DNA of 64,000 nt from Candidatus Eiseniibacteriota bacterium (GTDB taxonomy: Bacteria; Eisenbacteria; RBG-16-71-46; CAIMUX01; WJJG01). A program made the translations under genes and the position numbers. The stretch is from positions 1 through 64,000 of the forward strand of contig JAGMBO010000022.1 of the NCBI GenBank assembly GCA_023129715.1. Reading direction: 5' to 3'. Numbering within the stretch: the first letter of the stretch is position 1; each line of letters opens with the position of its first letter. Shown piece after piece: positions 9,385 through 19,157 of the stretch. The notes under the pieces were generated by a model. It was not told the origin of the DNA, did not search any database, and saw only the letters and a program-made list of their open reading frames with translations.

Positions 9385-10074
9385 ATGAAAGCGAGGTCGC
9401 CCCAGACGGTCCGCATCATCGCCGGAATCTCCTCCGGGGTCACGGGCGCCGTCTCCCGCATCGCCCTCGTTCTGCTCCTCGGTCTCTCCCTGGCCATCCT
9501 CTGGATCGCGGCCCTTCCCGCGCTACCCGAGACTCCCGGCGCGCAGGCCGCAGGCCCCCAGGCGCAGTTCCACTCCGAAGTCATCCGGCTGCTCGTTCAG
9601 CCCGGGCGGCTGACGGTCAATGCCCTCTACCGGTTCGTCGCGCCGGAGGAGGCACGCGTGCGGCCCATGCTGCTTTTCTTTCCCTATCCTCAAGATAGCC
9701 TGCTGGGGCAGGCGGAGATGGCCATGCTCGAAGTCGCACCGCCCGATGGAAACTGGCATCCGGCCGGCTTCACCGAATCCCCCGACGGGCGCGGAGCACG
9801 CTGGCGCATCCCCCTGCCGGCGGACACGACGCTGGTGCGCGCCGTCTACCACCAGGCCCTCTACGCGGAATATGCCCGCTATATCGTCACTACCACATCC
9901 GTCTGGGATCGTCCCCTGGTGCACGCGCGCTTCGAGATCTTCCTCCCCGAAAGCGCCCGCGCGCCGGAGTTCAGCTTCCCCTTCCAGGCCCCCGATGAAC
10001 CGGGCGCCCCTTACGTCTACGAGGAAGAGAACTTCCTGCCCGACCGGGATATCACCGTGACCTGGTCCTGGTAG
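9385..10074 (+). CDS. Secreted or membrane-anchored protein of unknown function
   Basis: About 229 residues from the ATG chosen at 9385. A basic start (MKARSPQTVR) is followed by a hydrophobic helix at about 25-45 (IALVLLLGLSLAILWIAALP) and a cleavable-looking Ala region. The mature part is probably periplasmic and rich in beta strand, with paired aromatic and acidic residues and a WSW end. No known family was recognised. The start is ambiguous because the in-frame 12-bp repeats upstream remain open. The gene stands alone, about 280 bases after metF and 175 bases before the DUF5916 barrel gene, on the same strand. Confidence 0.6.
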   Translation: MKARSPQTVRIIAGISSGVTGAVSRIALVLLLGLSLAILWIAALPALPETPGAQAAGPQAQFHSEVIRLLVQPGRLTVNALYRFVAPEEARVRPMLLFFPYPQDSLLGQAEMAMLEVAPPDGNWHPAGFTESPDGRGARWRIPLPADTTLVRAVYHQALYAEYARYIVTTTSVWDRPLVHARFEIFLPESARAPEFSFPFQAPDEPGAPYVYEEENFLPDRDITVTWSW

Positions 10075-10249
10075 CGGGCGGCCGGACCGCAATCCAGCCC
10101 CTCTGCCACCCCCAAATGCGATTTTCCTGATTATCCTTTCAACGCAACCCACCTCCCATGCGTCTAGTACATGGAGCGCAGGAGATCCCCCCTCTCCCCC
10201 CCTGATCAGAGGCTGTCGGCTTGGGCCCACGCTGAATGAGGGAATCGCC

Positions 10250-12919
10250 TTGTCTGATCAGAGATCTGTGCGGATGGGAACACGCGCGAAGCGGATGTGG
10301 GAGATGCGGGATATGTTCGGACCAATTGCAGGACTCATCGTCGTCGCACTCTGTCTGTGGGCCGCGCCGGTCGGCGCACTCTTCCAGGGATTCACGCCCG
10401 AGGACGCGGCGCCGCCTGCCGCCCTTCCCGTGGATGCCGGGATGAACGCCGCGCCGAAGATCCACGCCCTGCCCTTCAACGACGGCGAGCAGATCAAGGT
10501 CGACGGCCGGCTCGACGACGCCATCTGGCAGCGCGCGTCCGCCGCGAGCGGATTCCAGAAATGGAGTCCCGACCGGGGCGGGGAGCCCTCTCAGCAGACC
10601 GTCTTCAAGGTCGCCTACGATCAAGACGCGATCTACTTCGCCTTCGCGTGCCTGGAAGACGATCCGTCCCAGATCACCCAGTGCCTGAGCCGCCGCGACC
10701 ACATCACCAGTTCCGACAACGTCGCGATCTACATCGACCCCTACCACGACCGCACCACCGGCTACAACTTCCGCATCAATCCGCGCGGCGTGCAGGAGGA
10801 CTTCTACGTCTTCGACGACGGCGAAACCGACCGCGACTGGGATGCGGTCTGGCAAGCGGAGACCTCGCGCGATGACGACGGCTGGTACGCCGAGATCCGC
10901 ATCCCCTTCTCCTCGATCCGTTATCGCGCCGACGCTCCCGCCTGGGGCCTGCAGGTCTATCGCTACATGCACAGCCGCGGCGAGGACACTGCCTGGACCG
11001 TCTGGGATCGCGAGACGGCCGGCTTCGTCAGCCGCTTCGGCACGCTGCATGGGATCACCGGGATCCCGGTGCCGCGCCAGCTCGAGATCCTGCCATACAT
11101 GGTCGCGCAGACCACCGACTACGCGGTCACCGGCCCCGAGGAGACCGACAACTTCCAGAACCTCGGGCTCGATCTCAAGTACGGCCTCACCGCCGATCTA
11201 ACGCTGAATGCCACCTTCCAGCCCGACTTCGGACAGGTCGAGGCCGATCCGGCGACGCTGAACCTCTCACCCTTCGAGACCTACTTCGAGGAGAAGCGCC
11301 CCTTCTTCGTCGAGGGCAATCGCTTCTTCCAGCACCGCGGCTTTAACCTCTTCCACTCGCGGCGGATCGGCGCCGGCAATGAGAACTCCCGCATCCGGTA
11401 CGCGGCCAAGCTCACCGGCAAGACCGCCGGTGACATCTCCGTCGCCGCCCTGTTCGCCGGAACCGACATCACCGCCGATGGGCAGACACACAACTTCCTG
11501 AAGAACGGCACCTGCCCCGCCCAGTATGTCGTCGGCCGCTTCGGCAAGGAGTTCAACCAGGGGCACCAGCGGATCAACTTCATGCAGACCGCCGTCTTGC
11601 GCAGCGCCTCGCGCGAGGCCTGCGGCGACTACGCCTCACGTGAGGCCTACACTTCCGGGCTCGATTTCGAACTGCAATTCCATGACCGCGACTACGCGCT
11701 GTCCGGTTCCCTCGTCGGCTCGGTGATCGATCCGGAAGCTCTCGAGTCGGACCCCTCCGTGACGGCGAGCAAGAGTTACGGCACCGGCGGGAGCCTCAAC
11801 TTCCACAAGGCGGGCGGGAAGATCCGCGGGAGCATTTGGGGACGCTGGGAGAGCGACCGGCTCGATCTCAACGACATCGGGTTCCTCCACGCACCCGATG
11901 AAATCGCCAGCGGCCTCTGGCTCGGTTACACCTACTCGCCCAACGGGAGCAGCCCGATCTTCCTGCGCGGCAATTTCAACTTCAACCTCAATGGAGGCTG
12001 GCTCTACGCGCCTAGAGCCGGATACGATCTCCACACGGGTGAAGAGACCTGGAACTACGGACGCGGACACCGCTCCGTCAGCTCCAGCAACTTCAACGGT
12101 TGGATGCAGCTCAAGAACTTCGCCGAGACCTGGTGGGGCATCTCGTTCAATCCCGAGGGCACGCGGCGCTATGACACGCGCAGCACGGTGATCCGCGAGG
12201 ATGGCGAAGAGGTCGAGATCCCCGGCGGCGGGCCCTTGATCAGTGAGCCTTACACCCTGGGCGGCTGGTGGGGGGCCAACACCGACTCGCGCAAGGATCT
12301 CGTCTTCGGCCTGGACCTGAACTACTGGGACGATGCGGCGCGCAATATCTCGCGCTACTTCGGCGTAGGAATCGAGTGGAACCAATCGAACGCCGTCCAC
12401 CATTCCCTGAACACGGGATTCCAGAACCGGATCGACGATACCCAGCACCTCGGCAACTTCGAGAACCCAGGCGGCGGGATCGGCGGGGTGAGCTACGTCT
12501 ATGGCGTGTTGCATCAGAAGGTCTTCGATCTGACGTTGCGCTCGAATGTTCTCTTCAGCCGCAACCAGTCGCTGGAGCTCTACGTCCAGCCCTACCTCAC
12601 TGTCGGCGACTATCGCCAGGCGCGCGAGCTGGCGCGGCCCGATTCCTACGACCTAGCGCCTTACGAGTGTGAGGGTTTCAACGTCGACGACTACGACTTC
12701 AACTACTCGGCGGTGAACCTGAACCTCGTCTATCGCTGGGAGTATCGCCCGGGGAGCACGATCTACTTGGTCTGGGCGCACACCCGCTTGACCGATGACG
12801 AGCGCGGCTTCCATGAGACGCCGGGCCGTTTCAAGAGCAACCTGGATCCCGATACGCTCTTCAGCAACGAGCCGGAGAACCGGTTCATGGTAAAGGTCAG
12901 CTACTGGATGCCGGTTTGA
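10250..12919 (+). CDS. Outer-membrane protein, CBM9-like domain plus DUF5916 barrel
   Basis: This 889-residue protein has a signal peptide (IAGLIVVALCLWAAPVGA, about 26-43). A carbohydrate-binding family 9-like domain follows (about 75-250: IKVDGRLDDAIWQRA, YDQDAIYFAFAC, SSDNVAIYIDPYHD). The remainder is a long aromatic beta-barrel typical of DUF5916 proteins (FQPDFGQVEADPATLNLSPF, then FEEKRPFFVEG). Members occur in Bacteroidota, Gemmatimonadota and relatives. They are thought to sit in the outer membrane, often near peptidase or carbohydrate genes, but their cargo is unknown. I chose the TTG at 10250 because GAGGGA lies six bases upstream. An ATG at 10274 lacks a ribosome-binding site. Confidence 0.85.
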   Translation: MSDQRSVRMGTRAKRMWEMRDMFGPIAGLIVVALCLWAAPVGALFQGFTPEDAAPPAALPVDAGMNAAPKIHALPFNDGEQIKVDGRLDDAIWQRASAASGFQKWSPDRGGEPSQQTVFKVAYDQDAIYFAFACLEDDPSQITQCLSRRDHITSSDNVAIYIDPYHDRTTGYNFRINPRGVQEDFYVFDDGETDRDWDAVWQAETSRDDDGWYAEIRIPFSSIRYRADAPAWGLQVYRYMHSRGEDTAWTVWDRETAGFVSRFGTLHGITGIPVPRQLEILPYMVAQTTDYAVTGPEETDNFQNLGLDLKYGLTADLTLNATFQPDFGQVEADPATLNLSPFETYFEEKRPFFVEGNRFFQHRGFNLFHSRRIGAGNENSRIRYAAKLTGKTAGDISVAALFAGTDITADGQTHNFLKNGTCPAQYVVGRFGKEFNQGHQRINFMQTAVLRSASREACGDYASREAYTSGLDFELQFHDRDYALSGSLVGSVIDPEALESDPSVTASKSYGTGGSLNFHKAGGKIRGSIWGRWESDRLDLNDIGFLHAPDEIASGLWLGYTYSPNGSSPIFLRGNFNFNLNGGWLYAPRAGYDLHTGEETWNYGRGHRSVSSSNFNGWMQLKNFAETWWGISFNPEGTRRYDTRSTVIREDGEEVEIPGGGPLISEPYTLGGWWGANTDSRKDLVFGLDLNYWDDAARNISRYFGVGIEWNQSNAVHHSLNTGFQNRIDDTQHLGNFENPGGGIGGVSYVYGVLHQKVFDLTLRSNVLFSRNQSLELYVQPYLTVGDYRQARELARPDSYDLAPYECEGFNVDDYDFNYSAVNLNLVYRWEYRPGSTIYLVWAHTRLTDDERGFHETPGRFKSNLDPDTLFSNEPENRFMVKVSYWMPV

Positions 12920-12982
12920 TGGATGATTCGCTGACGCTTTGTATCAGCCTGCGAGGGTCCCCCATGGCTCCGGTGTGAGCCT

Positions 12983-13068
12983 CCATCGGTGCCGGTCGGC
13001 CGGTGTCCCCTCCGGTCGGCCGGCGCCCCCTCTGTCGGCTGAGGTCACCTTCAGCCCCACACCGATGG
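12983..13068. repeat. Inverted repeat in convergent gap
   Basis: CCATCGGTG (12983-12991) and CACCGATGG (13060-13068) are perfect inverted copies, and the flanking T/A extends the pairing to ten bases. Between them GGTCGGCCGG occurs twice as a direct repeat. The element lies between two converging genes, so it could act as a shared terminator. No U-tract is visible. Confidence 0.4.
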
Positions 13069-13116
13069 ATCGGAGGTTCTCTCGGAAGAGTGCCCCCCCC
13101 TGGCCGGCCAGCGCAC

Positions 13117-15786
13117 TTAGCGTCTCTGCAAGGGAATCGCCACCTCGCCCGTCGAACCCATCACCAAGTACATCGTGCCTAACAGACTGTTGAGGGTCAG
13201 ATTCAGCTCGGCCCGCGAGCAACTCGAGACCCAGTCGTCCTCCTGGCCGTCGCCGTCGGTGTCGGCACAGCACCAGCACGAGCATGTCCGCGAGCCCGCC
13301 AGTCGCGACAGAATCCCCCCGGCGACGACATCCGCGAGCTCGATGCCGAAGGGATCGGTGACAAAGAGATCGCCGTAATCGATGATCCCGCAATTACAGG
13401 CGGCCGCCGCCGGATCCCCCTCGATCGAGAAGACCATACTCGAGTAGACGCCTTCATCGGGGTCGTAGCAGGTCTGGCGTGAGGTCATGTAGAGGACCCC
13501 GGCCGCCCCGCTGCCTCCCATCGAAATCGAGAAGCCGTCGCCAAGATCGTAAGTCCCGGGGCTCTGGACTTGATTCAGGGCAATGATGAGCTGGATGACG
13601 TCCGTTGCCGGCGATCCCGCCACGGCGACCACCTCGATCGTGAGTCCGCCCTCCGCGATCCACGCGCCGACGACTTCGGTCGCGATACTGAAATGCGACT
13701 CATACGATCCGTCACCGTCCCGATCGAGCCGGATGGTGCCGTACAGGGAGTTGGCCGGCTGGAGGATCAGGTCCCGGGGCGTCGCGGCGCCCGACTCGGT
13801 CACCGTGACCTGTACGGAGTCGGGGTGGTAGTACTCGTTGCTCGCCCGCACCAAGTACGTGCCGGGGTCGAGGGCGAACTGGTAGGTGCCGTCGTAGATC
13901 GAGTAGCTGTGATCGAAATCACCATCGAGTTGCGTGACCTGGAGATCGAGCTCCTTGGTGAAGACCGCATCGGCCGCGCTATTGGCCAGCAAAACGCCAT
14001 CGAGAACCCGGCCCGAGAGGACCCCTGATACGGGATCCAGGATGAGCTGCGGCGCCGTCACGGTGCTGTTCATGACCACGGTGACGGTGATCGCGCCGGA
14101 TGCATAGCCGTCCTTGCTCGCCAGAATCGTCTTCGTCCCCACGCCGATATTCTCGAAGTAGTAGAGCCCCGCGCCGCTGGTGACGTCGTTGTGCGCCGGG
14201 TTGAAGGGGTTATCGTCATCGCCTTCGAGGACGACGCTCGCCCCTTCAATGGCCATGCCGGTCTCGGAATCGTAGACCCCGCCCATGATGCTCCCGACCT
14301 CGACCGTCATCTTCCAAACCTCGAAGGCCGTCTTGAATCGGGCGTTGTAGAAGCCGAGAGCGGTCTTGACGCTGTTGGTGATCGCATCGACGGTCAAGAA
14401 CGCGCGCACGGGCAGCAGCAGCGAGCCGGCGGCGCGCTTCAGCGCCCCCTCGGAGAACGACATGCCGAGCGCCTCGATGAACGAGGCCCGGAAGTCCTCG
14501 TTGCCGATGAACTCGCTGACGATCGTCTCGGTCAAGAACTTGACGAGCCCCATCGGATCACCGGCGCGGATGTATTCGGTCGAGCGCGTGATCGTGTTCT
14601 GATGCTTCAGATGGGTGAGCATCTGCACGATCTTCGTCTTCCCGATCTGTCCCTGGCCGAAGGTCGTGGAGCAGTTCGTGACGACCGAGACAATCTGCGG
14701 CACGAACTCGAGCAGAACAGTCGCCATACCTGCATCGAGCGCGAGTTCCTGCTCGGCGGCCGAGAGGCTGTCCCACAGGTTGTCCTCGCTCGCCGCCCAA
14801 CCCAATCCGTAGACCGAGACGATTTTCGGATCGATGCTGAAGGGCACGTCCATTGAGAAGGCGCGTTCCGAAGGAGCCCAGGGGTTGCCCTTCAACACGT
14901 CGAGCAGCGTCCCGTTGGGGAAAAGGTAGAACGACTCCTCGGGCGTGACGCACTGAGCCCAGCGGCCGATCGAGTTGGCCATCTTGAACTGGCTTCCGCC
15001 AGTGTGCGTCAGGCGCAAGCCCCCGGTCTCGTAGTCGGGCAGGATGTCGATCCCGGAGGCGAGGGCGATCGGCTTCGCCGAGACCCGAGGCGGCGGCGGC
15101 ACGTGTCCCCCCGTCGCCGGCGTCGCCTGTCGTGCCGCTCGAGCCTGCGGTGCCTGCCCCGCTCGAGCCTGCAGGGCCGGTCGAGCCTGCGGCGCCGGCG
15201 CGATGCGCGCGCCTCCCTCGAGCTCCAGCGCGTAGGAGTTCAAGTAGGCGGTCAAGACATCGGTCAGCGCCGCATCGATCACATCGTCGCCGCTGAGAAG
15301 CACGTCCGGCTCGATCGAGAGACCCGTAATCAGCACCGCCTCGAGCGCATCAAGTTCAGGCAGCGCGCCCAGGCGCTCCAGGACCTCGTCGGCGGCGGTC
15401 GGATCGTCGGTGCAGACGAAGGGATTGAGGAAGGCGAGGGCGAGAGCGGTCGAACGCGCATCAAGGGTGACGTCGACCGCACCGGCAGGATCGGGCACGA
15501 TCGCCATGAGCAAGGCCAGCTCGTCCTCACCGTAGGCCATGGCGAGCCCGGGCCGGCCGGGATTCCCGCGCACGGAGAACCCGCCGTCCTCACTGAGCTC
15601 GCTCTCGCTCTCCCCGAAGGCGACCTCGATCTCAGCGAGATCAACCGCTGCCTCGCTCGGGAACTCGACACTTCCCTCGACGGCAACCTGTGCGGGCTCA
15701 GGCGCGACAGATGTCTCCGAACCGCAGGAGACGAACATGGGCAGCAAAGCTGCAACGATCAGGGCAGGTAAGATTTGGTTCTTCAC
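13117..15786 (-). CDS. Large lipoprotein with carboxypeptidase-regulatory-like domains
   Basis: Translation from GTG at 15786, preceded by GGGGAGGAGG, gives 889 residues. A short lipoprotein signal (ALIVAALLPMFVSCGSE) has its lipobox cysteine near residue 20. The mid-section is alpha-helical and unassigned. Residues from about 520 contain beta-sandwich carboxypeptidase-regulatory repeats (DSETGMAIEGASVVLEGDD, YYFENIGVGTKTILASKDGY). A linker near residues 210-235 is a QAR/QAP low-complexity repeat. Near the C-terminus a cysteine cluster (TCSCWCC) is followed by a calcium-loop-like DTDGDGQEDDW. The gene is divergent from the wHTH-propeller regulator, with 294 bases between them. Surface or periplasmic anchoring is inferred, and function is unknown. 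Confidence 0.75.
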   Translation of the reverse strand: MKNQILPALIVAALLPMFVSCGSETSVAPEPAQVAVEGSVEFPSEAAVDLAEIEVAFGESESELSEDGGFSVRGNPGRPGLAMAYGEDELALLMAIVPDPAGAVDVTLDARSTALALAFLNPFVCTDDPTAADEVLERLGALPELDALEAVLITGLSIEPDVLLSGDDVIDAALTDVLTAYLNSYALELEGGARIAPAPQARPALQARAGQAPQARAARQATPATGGHVPPPPRVSAKPIALASGIDILPDYETGGLRLTHTGGSQFKMANSIGRWAQCVTPEESFYLFPNGTLLDVLKGNPWAPSERAFSMDVPFSIDPKIVSVYGLGWAASEDNLWDSLSAAEQELALDAGMATVLLEFVPQIVSVVTNCSTTFGQGQIGKTKIVQMLTHLKHQNTITRSTEYIRAGDPMGLVKFLTETIVSEFIGNEDFRASFIEALGMSFSEGALKRAAGSLLLPVRAFLTVDAITNSVKTALGFYNARFKTAFEVWKMTVEVGSIMGGVYDSETGMAIEGASVVLEGDDDNPFNPAHNDVTSGAGLYYFENIGVGTKTILASKDGYASGAITVTVVMNSTVTAPQLILDPVSGVLSGRVLDGVLLANSAADAVFTKELDLQVTQLDGDFDHSYSIYDGTYQFALDPGTYLVRASNEYYHPDSVQVTVTESGAATPRDLILQPANSLYGTIRLDRDGDGSYESHFSIATEVVGAWIAEGGLTIEVVAVAGSPATDVIQLIIALNQVQSPGTYDLGDGFSISMGGSGAAGVLYMTSRQTCYDPDEGVYSSMVFSIEGDPAAAACNCGIIDYGDLFVTDPFGIELADVVAGGILSRLAGSRTCSCWCCADTDGDGQEDDWVSSCSRAELNLTLNSLLGTMYLVMGSTGEVAIPLQRR

Positions 15787-16080
15787 GGGAATCGACCTCC
15801 TCCCCATCCCCATAGGATCGGCATCCGGCACAGCCGCGCTGAGACTCGATTGCCTTGTGGAATCGGGCTCGAATGCGGGGTGCCCGGGGACTCGCGGGAG
15901 GCTCGATCGATGCGAACGGGCCAGGGCTTCCGGGAGGCGCAGGGGCAGGCTCGCCGGGGGTGCGAGGGCCCGATCCGCACTGGACACGCGCGCCATACCG
16001 TTGCAGACTGCGGGGCTAACGTCAGCCGCCCCAAGGCGATGCCCGAGGGAGTCGCGCCGACCGGATGAGGGGATCGTGTC

Positions 16081-18291
16081 ATGGGTCAGCCGCCGAGATC
16101 GTCCCGCCCCCGTCCCTTTCAGCTTCACGAGTGGCTGATCCTTCCCGAGCTGCACCGCGTCTCGGGCCATGGTCAGGCGATCCAGGTCGAGCCGCGCCTG
16201 ATCGATGTGCTCGTCTACCTCGCCGACCATGCCGGCCGGGTCATCACTCGGGATGAGCTGATGGACGCCGTCTGGGGCGAGGTGATCGTCAACGAGGAGT
16301 CGCTCACCCGCGCGATCTCGGAATTGCGCCGCATCCTGCGCGACGACCGTAGCGCGCCGCGCTTCATCGAAACGATCCGCAAGACAGGCTACCGGCTGGT
16401 GGCGCCGGTCGTCGCCCCAGCTCCGGGTGTCCTCAGCGCCGCCACAGCTCTGGGTGTCCCGAGTGCCGCCACAGCTCCGGGTGTCCCCAGCGGCGCCACA
16501 GCGCCTGCCTCCCCTGCCCGCGCGCAGGATCTCCGCACCCGCCTGCGCCGGATCATCCCGCTCGCCTTTGGCGCAGCCGCCGTGGTGATCGCGATCCTGC
16601 TCCTGCGACCGACGACGCCCCGCGCGCCGATCGAACCCCTGGTTCTGACCAGCGTGCCTTTCACCACCTACACCGGCGAGGAGACCCGCCCGGCGATCTC
16701 CTCCGACGGCACGCGCGTCGCCTTCTGCTGGGGCGGGCCCGAGGGAGAGAACTTCGACATCTACGTCAAGCAGCGCAACACCGAGATCCCGCTGCGTCTG
16801 ACCGACGACCTCACCTATGAATCCAACCCCGCCTGGTCACCCGACGGCACGACGATCGCCTTCGTGCGCCGACTCGAGCAGGGGGCGGGGATCTTCACCG
16901 TGCCGGCGATCGGGGGTGTCCCCCGCCGGCTCTATCTCGGTGAGCACTGGATCCCCGGGATCGACTGGTCCCCCGATGGAAAGTGGATCGCCTTCGCCGA
17001 GCGCAGCAGCTACGGCGAGCAGGAGCCTCCCTCGCGAATCCAACTCCTCTCGCTCGAGACCCTCGAAGCACGGCCGCTCACAATCCCCCCGCCGGGCTAT
17101 CGTGGCGACACGACGCCGGCCTTCTCCCCCGACGGTGAAACGCTTGCCTTCCTGCGCGCCGATGATCTCGGACTACTCGACCTCTATCTGATGCCCGCCG
17201 GCGGCGGGCGCCCGCGGCGCCTGACCCGCGGCGGGATCGAGCTCCACGGGTTCGACTGGCTGCCCGATGGACGCGGGCTCGTGATCTCTTCGATGTCGAC
17301 CGGCAGCCTCTCGCTCTGGCGCGTGGCGGTTGCGGGCGGCGAGCTCTTGCCGCTGATCACCTTCGCCGACTGGGCCGCGAATCCCTCGATCGCCTCGCAG
17401 ACCGGAGCGCTCGTCTACGAGGACATCCGGTTCGACAGCAACATCTTCCGCGTGACCCTGAGCCCCGGCGAGGATCCGCTGCACGAGGCGGACCCGTTCA
17501 TCGGTTCCACGCACTGGGACAGCGAGCCGGAGTACTCCCCCGATGGTTCGCGGATCGTCTTTACATCCAAGCGCACCGGCGAGCGGGAGATCTGGCTCTG
17601 CCGGGCGGATGGCTCAAGACCTGAGCAGCTCACCTTCTTCGAGGGCCCGCTGGTCGGCAGGCCGAGCTGGTCGCCCGACGGCACGCGGATCGCGTTCGAG
17701 GCGGGCCCACGCGGCTATGCCAATGCCTATGTCGTCGCCGCCGACGGGGGAACGGCGCGCGCGGTCACTTCGGATGAGCACAACGATCTGATCCTCGGCT
17801 GGTCCCACGACGGCATCTGGCTCTACCTCGCCTCCGACCGCACCACCGACCGCGACGGGAGCGGGCAGCTCTGGCGCCATGAGGTCGACGGAGATCGGGC
17901 CGAGCGGCTCGCGATCTCGGCATGCGTCGTTGCCAAGGAAGCGGCCGACGGTGCGCACCTCTTCTTCGCCCGCATCGGAGAGCCGGAATTGTGGCGGATG
18001 CCGATCGACGGCGATGAGGAAGAAGCCGAACGACTCCCGATCGCCCTCGAAGACATCAGCAACTGGGCGGTGCGGCCCGAGGGGATCCTCTACGTCGAAC
18101 TCAGTGACGCGGGACCGCTGGTCAAGCTCTACGAGTTCGAGAGCGGCGCGTCCCGCCTGCTCGGCCAGCTCCCGGGGCTCTGCCAACCCGGACTGGCGCT
18201 CTCCCCCGATGGAGGCACGTTGCTCTACGCGCGCACCGATCATCGCTCGGTGGATATCGCGGTGTGTGATCGGTTGGCGGGGTTGTGGTAG
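16081..18291 (+). CDS. Membrane regulator: winged helix plus TolB-like propeller
   Basis: This 736-residue protein begins with an OmpR/CadC-type winged-helix DNA-binding domain (about 10-105: RLIDVLVYLADHAGRVITRD, then NEESLTRAISELRRIL and FIETIRKTGYRLVAPV). A repetitive linker and one transmembrane helix (about 160-178, IPLAFGAAAVVIAILLL) follow, then PD40/TolB-type propeller blades (SPDGTTIAFVRR, SPDGKWIAFAER and similar). This is the ToxR/CadC layout: the DNA-binding part is cytoplasmic and the propeller is periplasmic. The start is the ATG after GAGGGGATCGTGTC. It is transcribed away from the large lipoprotein gene, whose divergent promoter region is a natural target, although that is inference. 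Confidence 0.88.
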   Translation: MGQPPRSSRPRPFQLHEWLILPELHRVSGHGQAIQVEPRLIDVLVYLADHAGRVITRDELMDAVWGEVIVNEESLTRAISELRRILRDDRSAPRFIETIRKTGYRLVAPVVAPAPGVLSAATALGVPSAATAPGVPSGATAPASPARAQDLRTRLRRIIPLAFGAAAVVIAILLLRPTTPRAPIEPLVLTSVPFTTYTGEETRPAISSDGTRVAFCWGGPEGENFDIYVKQRNTEIPLRLTDDLTYESNPAWSPDGTTIAFVRRLEQGAGIFTVPAIGGVPRRLYLGEHWIPGIDWSPDGKWIAFAERSSYGEQEPPSRIQLLSLETLEARPLTIPPPGYRGDTTPAFSPDGETLAFLRADDLGLLDLYLMPAGGGRPRRLTRGGIELHGFDWLPDGRGLVISSMSTGSLSLWRVAVAGGELLPLITFADWAANPSIASQTGALVYEDIRFDSNIFRVTLSPGEDPLHEADPFIGSTHWDSEPEYSPDGSRIVFTSKRTGEREIWLCRADGSRPEQLTFFEGPLVGRPSWSPDGTRIAFEAGPRGYANAYVVAADGGTARAVTSDEHNDLILGWSHDGIWLYLASDRTTDRDGSGQLWRHEVDGDRAERLAISACVVAKEAADGAHLFFARIGEPELWRMPIDGDEEEAERLPIALEDISNWAVRPEGILYVELSDAGPLVKLYEFESGASRLLGQLPGLCQPGLALSPDGGTLLYARTDHRSVDIAVCDRLAGLW
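16419..16499 (+). repeat. Three 27-bp tandem repeats inside the linker
   Basis: Three 27-base units (16419-16445, 16446-16472, 16473-16499) encode APGVLSAAT, ALGVPSAAT and APGVPSGAT. They form the linker between the winged helix and the transmembrane helix of the regulator. The unit is a multiple of three, so copy-number change would only alter linker length. Confidence 0.8.
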
Positions 18292-18357
18292 GGCTGATCT
18301 AAGAGCACGGGCGCCGGCTGGAATCACCGGGCTACGCACGCCAGTTGGGGGAATCGC

Positions 18358-18684
18358 ATGAACATCGAAGAAGCCGGTGCGACCATGCAGGCAATCGAGA
18401 GCTCGCGCGAGAAGCAGCTCCGCCTGGATCTCTACACCCTATGTGTCCGCTACGCGGCGATCCGGGCCGATTGGCGGCTCGCCGAGCGCGCTGAACGTCG
18501 CAGGATGGAACGGCTGAGGACCGCCACGCACAACGCGCTGATCGATGCGTGCAATAGCCTCGCGCGCAAGATGGCGAAGCAGGGCGAGGACGCATCATGG
18601 AGGGAACGGCTCGGCAATGACCGGCGCGAGATCGGGGACCTGGCCTGCTATCTCAGCTGCCTGCTCGGCATCTCCGCCCGCTAG
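18358..18684 (+). CDS. Small hypothetical helical protein
   Basis: The product is 108 residues, almost entirely charged alpha helix (EKQLRLDLYTLCVRYAAIRA, RLAERAERRRMERLRTATHN). It ends in a short hydrophobic part with LACYLSCLLGISAR. The ATG follows GGGGGAATCGC, a strong ribosome-binding site, 66 bases after the wHTH-propeller gene, so both may share a transcript. No family recognised. The cysteine-containing C-terminus and coiled-coil-like heptads suggest a small protein-interaction partner, but this is a guess. Confidence 0.6.
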   Translation: MNIEEAGATMQAIESSREKQLRLDLYTLCVRYAAIRADWRLAERAERRRMERLRTATHNALIDACNSLARKMAKQGEDASWRERLGNDRREIGDLACYLSCLLGISAR

Positions 18685-18746
18685 TCCTCCGCTGAGGTGG
18701 CGAGCAGGTCGAGTTCCGAAGGCAATGGACCACGCCTGTCTTGGGC

Positions 18747-19157
18747 CTAGTTCACCCGCTTCTGGAACCGCCACACCGCCGCCGAGAAGGTCAGCACCCC
18801 GATCCCGACCATCGCGGCGAGCTGCGGCAGAATGTCGGGCAGCGTCGCCCCCCGCAGGAAGATCCCACGGACGATGGTCATCATGTAGCGCAGTGGATTG
18901 GCGTAAGTCATCCAGCGGATGCCGGACGGCATATTGGCGACCGGATAGAAGAAGCCGCTCATCAGGATCATGAAGATCAGGACGAACCAGAGCGTGAACA
19001 TCGCCTGTTGCTGGGTGGACGAGACGGTGGAGGCGAGCAGGCCGAGGGTCACTAACAAGTAGGCCAGCGCACTGCCGGCGAGCAACAGCACCGAGCCCTC
19101 CAGGGGCAACCGGAACCAGAGGACTGCGACGAGCGTCGCGAACGCCAAGTCGCCTGC
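18747..19157 (-). pseudogene. ABC-2 permease remnant, C-terminal third only
   Basis: The open frame from just below 19158 down to 18747 encodes the end of an ABC-2-type transporter permease: three or four hydrophobic helices with the family segments STQQQAMFTLWFVL, GFFYPVANMP, MTYANPLRYMMTIVRGIFL and a basic end (RFQKRVN). Complete permeases of this class have about 370 residues. Here about 135 remain, with no signal or ribosome-binding site. The codon directly upstream in the same frame is the stop of the DUF4932 gene, so the 5' part was lost by deletion or by insertion of that gene. No ATPase gene lies next to it. Confidence 0.8.

Noticed and set aside
13261-13320. DTDGDG motif in the large lipoprotein as a dockerin
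   Set aside because: Only one calcium-like loop is present, and dockerins need two in a fixed arrangement.
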